Shown here piece by piece: positions 62,987 to 64,000 of a DNA stretch of 64,000 bases. Under the pieces are notes generated by a model. The model made no database searches, was not told the origin of the DNA, and was given only the letters and a program-made list of their open reading frames with translations. Source of the DNA: Parvularculaceae bacterium (GTDB lineage: Bacteria; Pseudomonadota; Alphaproteobacteria; Caulobacterales; Parvularculaceae); NCBI GenBank assembly GCA_021776435.1, contig JAJFFW010000098.1, positions 1 to 64,000 of the forward strand, read 5' to 3'. Every line of letters begins with the position of its first letter. Position 1 is the stretch's first letter. The position numbers and the translations under genes are program-made.

Positions 62987-64000
62987 ATGGAACCTGATTT
63001 CTCCCCCAAGGACCTCAAGCATTATCCTCACTTTGATCGTCGTCTATCGATCGAAGAAGCAAACGAGATTGTTGCGGATCCTGACCGTGTAGCATCAAAC
63101 AAATTCTATCCTTTTTTTTTATATCACGAGACTTGGCAACCGTTCCGAACGGCAGCTAAGAACCGACCAACGCCAAAATCCCGGCCAATTCGTTACGCAG
63201 CGCGCAGGGACGCATATATTCTGACGCACTACAGAAGAATACTGGCCGAAAAGTACGAGCAACGTCTTGCTGATTTACACATTGAGGAATGTCCGATTGC
63301 TTATCGGAAAATACCGAAGGTGTATGGAGGCGGAAAATGTAACATCGATTTTGCAAAAGACGCATTCGACGAAATCGAGCGTCAAGGCGACTGTGTAGCC
63401 ATCGCTCTCGATATTAAAGGCTACTTCGAGAATCTTGACCATGTGCGCATCAAAGAAGTTTGGTGCGATTTGCTAGGAGTTGGACGCCTTCCGCCAGATC
63501 ACTTTACTGTTTTCAAAAACGTCACGAAATACCATGTCGTTGATCAAAAGGATGTTTATCGTCGATTGGGTTTCATTGAGACCGTTGAGGTAAACGGTTA
63601 TCCGAGAGAGCGGTACACTGTGCCGTTTAAGGATATGCCCACCCAGCTCTGCACGCCGGCTGAATTTAGAGAAAAGATATGTGGCGGCGATCCCGGCTTG
63701 CCAAGTCTGGTGCGCGCAAACTGCGACGACAAAGGCAACCTACTGGATCATGGGGTGCCACAAGGCGCGCCAATATCTGACTTGATAGCCAACTTCTATT
63801 TGTTGGAATTCGATGTAGCACTGAATGAATACGCCAAAGAACGAGGCGGCCGTTATATGCGGTATTCGGATGACATTTTATTGATTGTACCGGGTGATTC
63901 ATTGGAAGCGAATGAGGCCGAAAAATTTACCATCAACGAAATCCGAAAATTCGGCAGGGAAATAAAAATCAAAGAAGAAAAAACCTGTATCGTCAGCTTT
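62987..64000 (+). CDS. Reverse transcriptase, unknown-group/DRT-like (3' end cut by window)
   Basis: 338 residues visible, open at the window end. Polymerase motifs: ALDIKGYFENLDH (motif A, Asp142), HGVPQGAPISDLIAN (256-269) and RYMRYSDDILLI with the YSDD box (293-296), then IKIKEEKTC. About 110 residues separate motif A from the QG motif, far more than in retron or group II enzymes; the insert includes FKNVTKYHVVDQKDVYRRLG and MPTQLCTPAEFREKICGGDP. No maturase or retron features are seen so far. This suggests an antiviral unknown-group (UG/DRT) enzyme, perhaps DRT2-like. A GTG at 62951 and ATG at 62963 are alternative starts. Confidence 0.75.
   Translation, partial: MEPDFSPKDLKHYPHFDRRLSIEEANEIVADPDRVASNKFYPFFLYHETWQPFRTAAKNRPTPKSRPIRYAARRDAYILTHYRRILAEKYEQRLADLHIEECPIAYRKIPKVYGGGKCNIDFAKDAFDEIERQGDCVAIALDIKGYFENLDHVRIKEVWCDLLGVGRLPPDHFTVFKNVTKYHVVDQKDVYRRLGFIETVEVNGYPRERYTVPFKDMPTQLCTPAEFREKICGGDPGLPSLVRANCDDKGNLLDHGVPQGAPISDLIANFYLLEFDVALNEYAKERGGRYMRYSDDILLIVPGDSLEANEAEKFTINEIRKFGREIKIKEEKTCIVSF

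Noticed and set aside
62987-64000. Retron or group II intron assignment for the reverse transcriptase
   Set aside because: No retron-type msr/msd repeats and no intron domains were seen, and the insert between motifs does not fit.

Overview
The window looks like chromosome of an alphaproteobacterium, probably a marine or aquatic member of the Caulobacterales, Parvularculales or Hyphomonadaceae type. The grounds are a CcrM-type GANTC methylase with GANTC and CtrA-like sites in its promoter, an F0 operon with a separate b' subunit and no F1 genes beside it, a split GcvPA/GcvPB glycine decarboxylase, a Zur-type Fur protein with a GATATAACATT operator, and a ROSE-like heat-shock leader. No tRNA, rRNA or CRISPR array was seen.

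0.1-8.5 kb is housekeeping and envelope: a GT4 glycosyltransferase, an XRE regulator, HisN, an alpha/beta hydrolase overlapping an SCP2-like protein, a lipoprotein methyltransferase-fold protein, Hsp20 with its thermometer leader, SuhB and a polysaccharide flippase. 8.6-17.7 kb is a fatty-acid or steroid-like beta-oxidation cluster: acyl-CoA ligase, two acyl-CoA dehydrogenases, MaoC hydratase, SDR hydroxyacyl dehydrogenase, thiolase, an NTF2-like lipoprotein, a cupin and an uncharacterised protein. 17.9-25.3 kb carries a SYLF protein, an adenine deaminase/DUF418/PhoD operon on the minus strand, and two overlapping amidohydrolase genes, the second lacking its metal-binding motif.

25.7-31.2 kb holds zur and a glycine-cleavage operon (gcvT, gcvH, a 57-residue membrane protein, gcvPA, gcvPB) behind a tandem glycine riboswitch. 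31-47 kb holds an acyltransferase, DUF924, the F0 ATP synthase operon, smc, a DsbA-like lipoprotein, dciA/mutY back to back, a secreted metzincin with a secreted neighbour, ccrM and rnhB. 47-53.6 kb holds a TPR protein, a radical SAM protein, a pair of TIGR04283/TIGR04282-like glycosyltransferases, a MATE transporter, a membrane dipeptidase and a small membrane protein.

53.9-64 kb is accessory: a broken IS3-type transposase, a self-inhibited Fic protein with palindromic operators, a nucleotidyltransferase-fold gene with an operator over its start codon followed by a one-protein MmeI-like type IIL restriction-modification enzyme, an ArdC antirestriction gene with a structured leader, a frameshifted DUF736 relic from a conjugative element, and a reverse transcriptase cut off by the window end. 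The reverse transcriptase has a long insertion between its catalytic motifs and a YSDD box. It resembles the unknown-group/DRT antiviral enzymes, and the DNA just upstream could encode an RNA template. This end of the window is the most likely place for a new defence system.
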